Positions 48,864-59,692 of a stretch of 64,000 nt of DNA are shown in pieces. Each line of letters starts with the position of its first letter. Position 1 is the stretch's first letter. The stretch lies in the NCBI RefSeq assembly GCF_018687715.1, contig NC_056759.1, forward strand, positions 893,501-957,500. Reading direction: 5' to 3'. The notes below the pieces were generated by a model. The model had not been told where the DNA came from, did not search any database, and saw only the letters and a program-made list of their open reading frames with translations. Both the position numbers and the translations under genes were made by a program. The DNA comes from Carya illinoinensis. Its lineage: Eukaryota; Streptophyta; Magnoliopsida; Fagales; Juglandaceae.

Positions 48864-50944
48864 TGAGAAGTAGGGACAACTGCACGAAAATCATGTGGGC
48901 AGCCATGAAAGCAGAGTTGGTCCAAAAATATAAATCCAAAAAGCTGCAAATGCCCGTTTATGCTCTCTTCTTCAGGCGTCCTCACTCTTGCCCATATACA
49001 GTCAACCACTATTGGACATTTGAATCTTCACTTTATTTTTATCCTTCAGTTCAAAATCATGTTTCTGAAATTTGTATTTTTAATAGAATTATCCTGTTTA
49101 TGCTCTCTATTTTAGTGTTTTTTTAAGAAAATTATGTTTATGAAAATTCCAGGGAAAAAAAGTATTTATGAAAGGAAATTAAGAACAAAAAGTAGAAAAT
49201 GCCTTTCTTATTTTTTTTTTCTTCAATAAAATGAATGTTTTCTCTCTTTTTTTAACAAATAAATTATCAGTCATTTCCATGTTTTAATTAAAAACTCGAA
49301 TACTTTTCAATATCTTTAGCAAAGTGGGTCTAGTGGTCTTCAAACAAATTGAGACACCCTTTTTTCTCATCTTTATATATTTTTCTTACCGACCTAACCC
49401 TCTCCACTATCAATTTAATGAAAATAACACAAAAGGCCGCCAATTTATCAGTCTTTTACAAAAAAAGTATATATATTTATATATGCAAGCATATGATTAT
49501 CTTTCTCAATAATAATAATAACAACATTTAGACTTTATATTATTTAGTGCAAATTTCTATCATAAATATTGTAAAATTCACATATTGCTTAAGAAAATTT
49601 ATCTTCAAACCACGTTAAGGATTTATGACAGAAAATATTAAGAAATGCTGATCCCTTTCGTCCTTTTTACTTTACAGGGAACAAAAAATGGACTTATCAC
49701 GTGTTAGGTGAGAGGACGCAATGAAACAGTTAGCCCACTGGCATTATAAAAATAAAATATAATTCTATTAATGATTTATTATTTTTACTCTTCTTTTTAA
49801 ATACATTTTTTTAAAATATTATTAATATTTCTTTTGATGAGGTGCCACATCAGCACTTATTATTTAATAAGAAATGATATTTATAATCTTAAAATATATA
49901 AATTGTACATATATGTTTTAAAATATATATATATATATAATTAAAATACATAAAAAATTTTAAAGATAAGTACGTGAGACTACACAACGTAAGATTACAG
50001 TAGAGGTAATATTACTCTTGCCCGTGATGAGGTACCCAAAATCATGGGGGGCCCGCAGTATTATATCATAATCAACGTTAGGGTCAAAGAGCCAAGGGTG
50101 GCTGGAGTGTCATTATCTGGGCATTATGATGAGTTTATATGCAGAAAATGACATTTATTATAAGCCAAAGCTACGTACTTATATCCCCGAAATTGCTCTT
50201 CTTTTAATTATTATTTATAATTTTTTAAGATATTATATATATACATATATATTTTAAAGAAATATGGAAAAGCAATTATCTCTAGTCTTTAGATTGCCAA
50301 TGTATGACACGATGATGTATTCTCTTAATGTATTATTTATGAAATATTATTTCTATTATTATTATTATTATTTTCTCCGATATATAAGGAAATTAGAAAT
50401 TGTGAATTCCTAAAAATGCGGGCTTCCATGCTTTTATAGGCTGATTGCATCATTTGATTGATTCTTTAAGCTTTGTTTAACATATTTACAGCTATTTATC
50501 GTGTTGGGCATTAGTTCTTGATCCTAGTTGATAAACGTCATATCTTCCTAAATCATTGACCGACCTCGCAATTAAAGCCGTGTGATTCGCGAGAGAGCCC
50601 AATACATTCCCTCTTTACAAATGTGTACATAATTCACATTATTGATGTAGTACGATTTAATTGCTTTTATTACAAATCAAATATTGCCACCTTAACAATG
50701 TAGAATGTGTGCCCTGCCGAATTTGTAAAATGTCATAAAAGTTTTAACAGCCTCATGCTCTCTCTCAAACCATTTACATAATGTATGCATGGCTCTAATG
50801 CAAAAGTCTATCGAGTTATTCTATTTTAAAGTATGTATGTATAGCACGTCATTCACATAATTTAAATAAAAAATTTTGATTTGTAAGATTTAAATTTTAA
50901 AATTTATATTTCAATTCAAATTTATTATTTTTCACATCATCATT

Positions 50945-51490
50945 CTATAATGTGACATTAAATGATTGAAAACTATTTATTATTTTTCACTTGTGAACTT
51001 ATCATCTAATGTCATGACAAAAAAATGATAAAAACATAGATGATGTATAGATTTTTTTTTCTCTCAAAAAAGAATATTGTAACAAGTGAATGCTATTAGT
51101 AATTAGGAGGTGGCTTCTTGCACTTCATTGGAAAACTTGGAGACGTGAAAATATGGCTGATAAGGTGACTAAGAAAATGCATATGCGAGTGAAATGATCC
51201 ACTGTTTTCTTTCTTTATGAAATGAATTTTTATGTGCTATACCAAACCTAAAAGGATGCAATTGAAATTATCTAATGACGTGATATTAAATAATTTGAGA
51301 CTATTTATTATTTTTTATTTATAACCTATCATCTAATATCAAATCATGGGATGGTGAAAAAATGATGAAAAAATAAATTATGAATAGATTTTTTCTTTCG
51401 ACAAATAACTTTGTAACAAGTGAATGCAATTAGTAGTTAGGAGGTAGCTTCTTGCACTTCATTGGAAAACTTGGAGACGCGAAAATGGTT
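50945..51490. repeat. diverged direct duplication, period about 334 bp
   Basis: GTAACAAGTGAATGC, then TTAGGAGGTGGCTTCTTGC and CTTCATTGGAAAACTTGG at about 51079-51155, recur with few changes at 51413-51483. Upstream CTATTTATTATTTTT and TATCATCTAAT blocks also repeat. The two units are not identical, so this is an old tandem or a paired repeat. Confidence 0.65.
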
Positions 51491-51841
51491 ATGTTAGGTA
51501 GCAATTCTTTAGACAGATGATGGGTATAAAATTATCGCAAATAAAGTAGAGTGGTTAGACAACTTAGACTTGAGGCCAGTTTGTCTGGAATTTGATAGAC
51601 CCATTATCTGAGTTTTGGATGAAAACTCTAGCCCGCAAGTTTAGATAATGGGCCCACGCGGGTCGGCTTACATCATACTCGAACAACTAAACACAACAAC
51701 GTTAAAGCATTTTCCATATGTTTCAGCTAGGCAGAAAAATAATGATAAAAAACAAAAGAGCATCATTTTTTTTTATCCAATCATATCAATTATTCATACA
51801 TACATATGGTCAGTGGATCCCAGGCCTTAGTTTGGCCCATT

Positions 51842-51999
51842 TCGTTTGTTTTCACAGATTAGTTAAAATTAAAGTTAAATATTAAATAATATATTTTTAA
51901 AATATATATTTAAATATTATTTTTATTTTAAAATTTTTTATTTTAAAAAATTATAATAATAAAATAAGACAAGTTAATAAAAATTATGAAAACAAACAA
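51842..51999. mobile_element. MITE-like element with 11-bp perfect ends
   Basis: GTTTGTTTTCA (51844-51854) and its exact inverse TGAAAACAAAC (51987-51997) flank an A/T-only interior. Confidence 0.6.
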
Positions 52000-52434
52000 A
52001 AGCTTAGACTAGGCTATAGTACACATTTTACCACGCTAATGATTTATTAAAAAAAGGCACAAAAAAAAAAAAAAAAAACAGAAACAAAATGTAAATGACA
52101 ATCGATGGGATGGTTTACCGTTTAGCCATCAAGTGAAACTGGGCTCGTAGCCTCTCGGCCGTTAGCTTTGGACTTTTATTGAAGCCCAGAACTCAACTCG
52201 TATTTTCTTTTGTATATATTATTTTATTTTTCTTATGTTTTCTTTTATAATTATATTCTTAAATATGATAAATCACATTTAATAAATTATTTCTATGATA
52301 TAATTTATTTTAAAATATAAATTTTAATATTTAAATTAAATATTATTATTTAAGTATATATTTTACTCATCAACTTGAAAATATAATAATTATATAATAT
52401 ATATATTTTTTAAATTTTACTAAATATAAATAAA

Positions 52435-52556
52435 GTCGTGTACTAATCTATATATCAATATTAATTTTTTCATATTTAAAATTTAAATTAGCATTGTTTT
52501 TAATAAAATTTACTTTTTGATTAATCACATTATATTAGTACACATATTAGTACGCA
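52435..52556. mobile_element. MITE-like element, family of 46214-46334
   Basis: GTCGTGTACTAATCTATATA at the left, ATATTAGTACACATATTAGT at the right. Confidence 0.5.
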
Positions 52557-53262
52557 GTTATGCTTGGAACTAGATTTTTTCATTTTTTTTCATATATAAT
52601 ATATTTCAAAGATGCTAAGTGAATTATGTCTATAGTAGTTTTTTGGTTTTTAAATAAATTTGTCATTTTAAAAAAGAGTTTTATTTGAAAAATTCTACTT
52701 ATCATCCCTATACATAATATATAATTTTATTTATAAATAATTATTTTCAACTTTGCTATACATAAGCCCACACATTATATTTTTTTATTTTTTATTTTTT
52801 TAATTTTAAGTTTATTTTTTTAAAATTAATTGAATTCTTTTACTTATTATCTATATATTAAATATTTAATAAAAAAATTAAAAAATGTAATATGTGAGTT
52901 TATGTTTAAAAATTTTCAATTATTTCCTTTAGATTTATCATCTATCATAAGATTACATAATCTCTGTTTTTGTGAATTAAAATTGAAAATAGAAAAACCT
53001 TTTCTTTTCCTTTTTTAAAGAAAGTGAAAAACTTTTAAAAGTTCTATACAACCAACCGTGTATTAGTTGACGCGTGCCAACTAAGTTATGGAAAAAGGTT
53101 TGTCAAACAGTGAAAGGAAAAGACGGCCCAGCCGAACCTCCCAAATGGAAGTCGCTGTCGACGGCTACGTCAGCCGAATAGGAGAAAGACACGTGTAGCT
53201 TTTATTCGCTCACAGCTGTAGGCTACTATATCTGCCCCTCGGTTGGGGCTTTGTTACGTACC

Positions 53263-53453
53263 GTCGGAAAATACAGTCAGCATGCAGTCGGTTGTACAGA
53301 ATGAATAAAAATAAATTATAAAAAAATTATTTTATATTCAGGAGACCTACATGAATTATAAAAAGTTATAAAAATAATTTTTTTTTTTTTTATATAAGTT
53401 TTATATTATTTTTTTTTATAATTAACTGCACGCCAACTGTATTTTTCGACTGA
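53263..53453. mobile_element. MITE-like element with about 30-bp inverted repeats
   Basis: Left GTCGGAAAATACAGTCAGCA then TGCAGTCGG. The reverse complement of the right end gives AGTCGAAAAATACAGTTGGC then GTGCAGTTA. A/T-rich centre, no coding. Confidence 0.7.
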
Positions 53454-54099
53454 AAAATCATTTCTGTTGGGATTAACTACAACACGTACCCTCGAAGCGT
53501 TGGATGTTGACTGAGACAGATGAAACCTCCTCCTACTCCTCCTGAATGCGTGTTTTCCAATCAAAGGCCAGGGTCAACTTTTCAAATCGCGTCCACCCGA
53601 GATTTATAAGAAAAAATATAAATATAATTATGTATTAATATATGTATTAATTTATTATAATTAATAAAAAAATAAATTTTATTAAAAATAATATTAATTT
53701 AAATTTTAAATATAAAATAATCAATATTAATACGTAAGTTAGTACGTATTAACTTACTAAGTTAGTACGCATCACATTATAGAATAATGTGATGGATCTT
53801 TGGCTATTATATTTTTTTTAACAAATATTTGCAATAATCAAATATGGTATAAATTTAGAGGAGTAATTAGTTTATATGAATGTAAATTTTTTTTTTAATT
53901 GAATGCATTATTATGTCAAGCAAATGACCGTACAAAATTGATTGTATTAAATAATTAGGTTGATGTCTATTTTTATAATTGTAAATATTACTTCTCATTT
54001 TACTAGTATTTTTCTTTTTCTTATTCTAGATAGTGTCATCCTTACTCGCATTTGATAACATAACACAATGTAAATAATTACTATTTAAATAATAAAAAT

Positions 54100-54243
54100 T
54101 TTATATATAGTTATTTTTACATATTTTTTATGTATTTTATTAATGTAATTAATTGCATCATTTTTTAATATAAAATAGTTATTTTAACCAATCACATTAT
54201 TGAAATGTACAAAAAATACGTAAAAGTGATTGTATATAACAAA
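54100..54243. mobile_element. MITE-like element, family of 8930-9076
   Basis: Left TAGTTATTTTTACATATTTT matches the inverse of AAATACGTAAAAGTGATTGT at the right, with ATTAATGTAATTAATTG and CCAATCACATTATTGAAAT as inner arms. Confidence 0.5.
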
Positions 54244-55216
54244 TTTCTTTAAATAATAAGTATTGCTACACATATATATATATAATTATATATATAATAC
54301 TATATAAATTATGCAACAATTTGATTTGTCAGTATTTTCTTTCTTATTTAAATTTTAAAATTTTTACCATTTTTACTATCTATTGTAACTATAAAATAGC
54401 ATTTTCCTTAAACAATTGATAGAATAAAATGTTTAAAATGTTCCACGGCTCAAAATATGATTCGAGATAAGGAATTTAGTTTTATTTTTAATTTTGACAT
54501 AAATGAATTGGTCAGAACGACGATAACTAGAAGTCTAAACTAATGGAAAGTTTATCGCACCGCATACATATTTTCAACGTGATGGCAACTTGGTAATTGT
54601 GTTGAAGAGAAAGGGCTAATAATTAAAGTCGTAGATAATTATGCCAGCCGAAGGGTTTGCAACCACGTCAGATAATGAGCATTTCACAGCAGTGTTAGGT
54701 TTGGCCCTTTCCTCTTCCTATCCCAAAAACAGAAACGAAAACAAAAACGGTGTGGCCTTCTAGTCCTTTACAGCAAACGCGCCTCAAGTGCGTGACAATA
54801 TATATTTATTATATATAATTGTATTATTAAATAATACACTCCCATCATTTATTTTCAAAAATTAAAAATTAAATAAAAAATTTGACAATTACTTGACTCC
54901 TTGTTTTTTGAAACAAATCTTTATCATGATATATTATAAATAAAAGAGTATTATTTATCATTCTCACACTATATATTATTATTAATATATGTATTTAAAT
55001 ATAATAATAAAAATAATAAATTATTTATTAATATATAGAGCAGAAAAGATAAATAAATATTTTTTATGTAGGCATAAGGAACGAGAAGATAAGAAAAAAT
55101 AATGAGTGATTAGATGGGGCGTGTGACACACGGGTACCTGTTGAGAGTGGTTTTACTAATTAAGCATCCATGGAATTGGCCATAGTTGTTTTTTGGCCTT
55201 CGGGTCACCTTACCCT

Positions 55217-55222
55217 TATAAG
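55217..55222 (+). promoter_or_regulatory. possible TATA box of the PNRC-like gene
   Basis: TATAAG about 285 bp upstream of the ATG at 55502, followed by a long CT-rich leader. Confidence 0.4.
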
Positions 55223-55501
55223 TAACCGCTGCTCCTCCTCGGCCAAACACATTGAGGTTCATCTGCAAAAGCATTCCTTCTCTTCTCCTCCCCTTTTGAC
55301 CTCTTCTGTCTTTCTCTGGAAATAGAGAATTTACCCTCTTGAATTCCCCCTCTCCGATAGAAATATAAAATTTTCCGTCCTTCTACAAATTTTCTCTCTT
55401 GAAATTTCAGATTAGTTTTTCCCTTTATACGAAATTTCTTTCCTTTTTTAAGAACCTGCCCTTCTGTTATTATCTTCAATTTCATATCTGCTTTCAGTAT
55501 A

Positions 55502-56062
55502 ATGGGTGGTGTGGCTGTTCTAAACCCTCAAGATTGTCTAGAACAGCCTTTCTCTCGGAAGACCCTAATCTCTCCGACTCACATGAAGAAGCCACGAAAC
55601 CCTAACTATAACCCTAACCCGAACCGGGCTAACCGCATGCAACCCGACCGTAGGAAAAGGAGCCCTACGCCGCCTAGCACCGCCATCCTGGGTCCTGCTC
55701 CGAGACGATCCGTGACCCAGCAAGCGCTCTCCTCCAAGAGCCTCATCATGGGTCAGGTCAAGATCCTTAAACGCGGTGAGAAGCTGAACGACACGGCGTC
55801 TGATAAGGAGAACCTTGGAGTGCCGGATCTGGGATCGACGGAGCGGCTGGGTCTGGATACGGGCTCGGTGCCGTCTCGGATCAACCAGTCGACCGCGTCG
55901 AACGGAGTCTCTGGGTTCTACGCCGGGTCCTCGGTGTTTGTTGCGTCACCGCCCCCTAGTTCGCTTCCCTTACCGGCTTTTTTCATGAAGAAGTGTGTTC
56001 CTGGAAAGAACGAAGATGTTGCGAGCGACTTGCGTAGGATTCTACGGCTCGATTTAGCATAA
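55502..56062 (+). CDS. small basic protein with PNRC-like proline motif
   Basis: Intronless, 186 residues, starting MGGVAVLNPQDCLEQ. The N-terminal half is basic and rich in Asn/Pro/Arg (NPNYNPNPNRANRM), then a conserved-looking LSSKSLIMGQVKILKRGEKL (about 77-96). Residues 140-161 read YAG-SSVFVA-SPPPSSLPLPAFF, which resembles the proline-rich nuclear receptor coactivator (PNRC) short motif, used in animals to bind decapping factors such as DCP1A. The C-terminus ends DLRRILRLDLA. No globular domain or membrane segment. From the motif a role in mRNA decapping or as an adaptor is possible but unproven. Part of the coding sequence is telomere-repeat-like. I recall similar Arabidopsis genes annotated only as unknown proteins near the paralogous kinases. 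Confidence 0.85.
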   Translation: MGGVAVLNPQDCLEQPFSRKTLISPTHMKKPRNPNYNPNPNRANRMQPDRRKRSPTPPSTAILGPAPRRSVTQQALSSKSLIMGQVKILKRGEKLNDTASDKENLGVPDLGSTERLGLDTGSVPSRINQSTASNGVSGFYAGSSVFVASPPPSSLPLPAFFMKKCVPGKNEDVASDLRRILRLDLA

Positions 56063-57807
56063 CCTTGTCGTGGTAGAATGGTTCGGCAGTCTATAATCAA
56101 CTTTGGATGTGGAATAGTTGTCGTTTTGGTTTATCTGATTCTCGATCTTCCCTTACATTTTATCGAGGCGAAGGTCGAGTTGACAACCCTAAAGCAATTA
56201 TGGTATCAAGTAGTTTTAGATTGTTCTTTGAAAGAAATTTCTAGTCTAGATTATCATGTAAAGGATTAGTGTTTCATCGGGGTTTGTTGGTTTTGGGTGC
56301 TTGGATTTGGGTGGTAAGGTCGATGCGCGTGTTTTGTACCTACTTTGTACTTTCTTTCTGGTTTGGGTGGTTGTTCTTAGATTGTTGTTTAAGGTTGGAG
56401 CGTCTAATTTATAGGTTTGGTTTGTGTTAAATTTCTGTTTGATGAATGAAAACGATCTGTTTGTTTGTCTTGTAATTTGTAGTGGCGTGGTTCATGGGAA
56501 TTTGTCTAATTCGAAAACCCAAAATTGCCCATACTCTGGGTGCTCATACTGTAAAGACTTCTGAAAATTTTCCGGAGCTTCATGTGGAGGAGCTCTCAAC
56601 TATCGAATCGTGAAAGCCCAGACCACCAAAGGGATCGATTAATTCCAATTTCAAATGGTGCTTTTGACACAGGCACCGCCCTGTTTTACGGATGGAAAGT
56701 AGTTGGTGCTCATAGATCTCTGACGCCTCCGAGTCTCAAAGAAAGCTGTTGATTTAGCTACCGGCCAAGTTATTTCATTAGTCGAGGCTTCGTCTTAGGG
56801 GCGGCATATTGACCGGATCCAATCAAGTGTCAACGTGATTAATCAACTGTTTGTATCTGAGATTCTGAATGTTCAATTTTGGGCTACGAATGGAAATGCA
56901 GAAAGCCTAAAGAATTGGATTTTGACACGGATTTTCTTCGTTAGAAGAAACCCAAGTTGTATAATTTACTCTCCACCTTGTCATCTAGCTCCATTTTTGG
57001 TGGAAAGACGTGCAAATTCTTTAACACTGTCCTCTTTAAATGCACTTGATATCGAATGCCAACATGAACGAATATTAGATGTTTTGATTTTTTTCGCTTG
57101 TCATGATTCAATTATCCACCTCAATTGGAAATGGAGTCATCCTTTAGAAGCATGGTCCACCCCCATGAGGAGTAGATGAATTCCATAGGTGGCCTCCATG
57201 ATTATGGGTTTTTTTTTTTTCTTTTTTTTAATTGAGCAAAATAGTCAATACTTATGGTTTGGAACTGCAGTGTTCAGTCCTTGTGTTACCTACTTGTTTT
57301 TGCAGCCGATGAATTGGTTTCACCCACCATATTTACTAGAACTGAATTCCATGACATCATTCACAACAGTTCCTTTTGTGGTAATGACTTGTGAAGAAGG
57401 TTTCCGAATATGTGAATAGGAGAAGTTCACTCCACTGGATTTCCTGACTTGGAGATCAATCTTCTTATAAGACACGTCGACAGAATGGAGCAGAGTACAA
57501 CCAGATGGTAAAGGTCATTATGATTCAAAGCTCGAATCCAATGATGCAAAGCAAAACCAGAGAGGGCTTGTTATTTCTATCAAATTAGCTTTAATAATTC
57601 TAAGATAAGATAAGCTGTCCCCTCTACTGTCTATGTTGCACCTGATTGCCCACTTTCTCTATGGACCGTGGCTCGGCTACCACTCCACTACTTGGGCTCC
57701 AAGCTACTGCTCATCTCTTCCAACCAACCTTCTATTCCACCTACTAACAATAACCTTATAAGAATGTTTAATATGCATGTAAATTTTATAAAAATAAATT
57801 TATAAGT

Positions 57808-57998
57808 TGAGGTTTTTGATAATGAGTTGAGATGAGTTGATAAAAATTGAATAAAATATTATTAAAAAATTATTTTTTAATATTATTATTATTTTGAAAT
57901 TTAAAAAAGTTGAATTATTTATTATATTTTGTATGAAAATTTGAGAAAATTGTAATGATTATATAAGATAAGTTAAAATCATCTTTTTATCCAAACCT
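57808..57998. mobile_element. MITE-like element, reverse copy of 38598-38780 family
   Basis: Reverse complement begins AGGTTTGGAT and shares ACAAAATATAATAAATAATT and AATAATATTTTATTCAA with the intron-2 copy. Confidence 0.7.
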
Positions 57999-58068
57999 AT
58001 ACTAAATTAACATATTATAACTTATATTTAACGTCTTAACGTTTAAATATGATAATTTTATTTTTTCT

Positions 58069-58212
58069 ATTTATTATTCTACACACTATATTTGTTTGTT
58101 TTTTTTTTCTACTTCTGCTAAACTAATCCAATTTTTCTACTAATCATCATTACACTACATATATATTAAGAGAAAAAAATAGAAAGATAAAAAATCATCT
58201 ACAATATTATAA
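58069..58212. mobile_element. MITE-like element, family of 8121-8306
   Basis: Shares CTAAACTAATCCAATTTTTCTACTAATCATC-type interior (written shorter: GCTAAACTAAT) and ATTAAGAGAAAAAAAT with the copy at 8121-8306. Confidence 0.4.
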
Positions 58213-59534
58213 ATGATAACTACAATTTTTCTTTTGTAAGAGCACTAGTATTGGATTAGCCGAATGCCAGTGCTTATCATATTTTAAAGAATATTGAAAA
58301 AATTAAATCCACATTAAATTAGCTAAACACTTTTTATATGAAAATATTAGCTACAGTAAATTCATCCCACATTTCATATATGAAAACAATTATAGTTTCT
58401 TCAAACTAGTATTTTATTATTTCTTTTCTCACATTCATCTCACGTTTGATATTATTATATTATATATATGAAATTTTTATGGATTGTATCTATGAGATTT
58501 TTATTTATATAATATGAGATTTTACCATCTATGTACATATGAAATTATTATATTATAGATTGTTGGATTGTGAAAATAAAAATGAATATGATTGTTAGAG
58601 GTTATTGAAAATTATGAAAATAAAATAAAAAAGTATTAAAAAATTAATTAAAGAAATATAAATAATAAAAAATAATAATATTTTATTATTATAGAGAATA
58701 TGATTGCTAATCCAATATAGATTTTAAGTGTTGAATAACTAGCTAAAAGTTAAAAAGTGACATATTCTTCAAATTTTGAAGATTGAAATAGTCAATCCAA
58801 TGCGAATGCTCTAGTATCTCTATATTACACCTGCACTTTTACTTTTTTCCAAGTTTGGTGTGCAATCGTCACTTATTGTACTCTCATTGTATTCATAAAA
58901 GGAATTAAAATATAACTTATATATATATAATAAGGTAATAAGTCTCCACAATTGCTAATGTTGCAATAGAAAATAGAGCACTGGTGCGGTAACTTTGTGT
59001 TTATAACTATTTTACCACTTTATAATAAAATAATATGTTTTTTTCTAAAATTAAACAGATTAGAAGTAAATATAAAGTCAAAGAAGATTTTAAAAAATTA
59101 ATACTTTTTATTATTAAGTTTTTTAAAAAAATAAAAAAACTCATCTACTTAAACATTGTTTAGTCATGTAGATATCTCATATCATTATTATAAAATCTTC
59201 AAACTTAATTTTCAAACTTTCATATAAAATATGATAAATCAATTAATTTTTTAAATTGTAAAATAAAAATAATATTAAAATTTAAAAATATTTTATTCAA
59301 TTTTTAACTTTTATCTCATTTCATTTCATTTTTAACTTTATCATTTTTAAATAAAAAAAAACCTTACAAATATATCTATTTCTATTTTATGTTTTTTTTT
59401 AATTAAAAAGAAAAAAAAGAAAAAAAAAAAGTCAGACTCAAGACCCACTCCCACCCGAAACAACGAAGGGATGACGAACATAAACGAATCAATGGAATAC
59501 CACACCACACATTAGACCACCCCTTCAAACCCAC

Positions 59535-59575
59535 TATAAATACCTTCCTCCTCTTTCGTTTTCTTTCTCTTTCTA

Positions 59576-59610
<35 letters not shown>
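59535..59610 (+). promoter_or_regulatory. TATA box and CT-rich leader of the zipper gene
   Basis: TATAAATA at 59535-59542, then a leader holding a (TC)15 microsatellite (59581-59610), with the ATG at 59693. Good core-promoter spacing for a start site at about 59570. The CT array would be in the 5' untranslated region. Confidence 0.6.
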
Positions 59611-59612
<2 letters not shown>

Positions 59613-59692
59613 GATTAACTCATCCTTCTCAGAGACGCATATAAACGATTCCTGCAGTTTTTCTCCACTACTTTGCTGAACAGAACTAGGAG

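Larger units (their letters stand above)
48573..55216. other. 6.6-kb AT-rich intergenic region, repeat-rich
   Basis: No gene recognised. It holds MITE-like elements (about 51842-51999, 52435-52556, 53263-53453, 53625-53770, 54100-54243) and a diverged local direct duplication (50945-51155 and 51275-51490). Base composition is extreme, with long A/T stretches at 51870-52000, 52240-52560 and 53600-53700. The kinase promoter is at its left end. Confidence 0.6.
56063..59534. other. intergenic
   Basis: Starts with the likely 3' untranslated region of the PNRC-like gene. Low-copy-looking sequence to about 57750 (ORFs 56835-57179 and 57189-57419 have no recognised domain), then AT-rich DNA with MITE-like copies at 57808-57998, about 58069-58212 and about 59200-59350. 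No further gene recognised. Confidence 0.5.

Noticed and set aside
56835..57179. 114-codon frame downstream of the PNRC-like gene
   Set aside because: Not recognised, no conserved motif; may be chance in a 3' flank.
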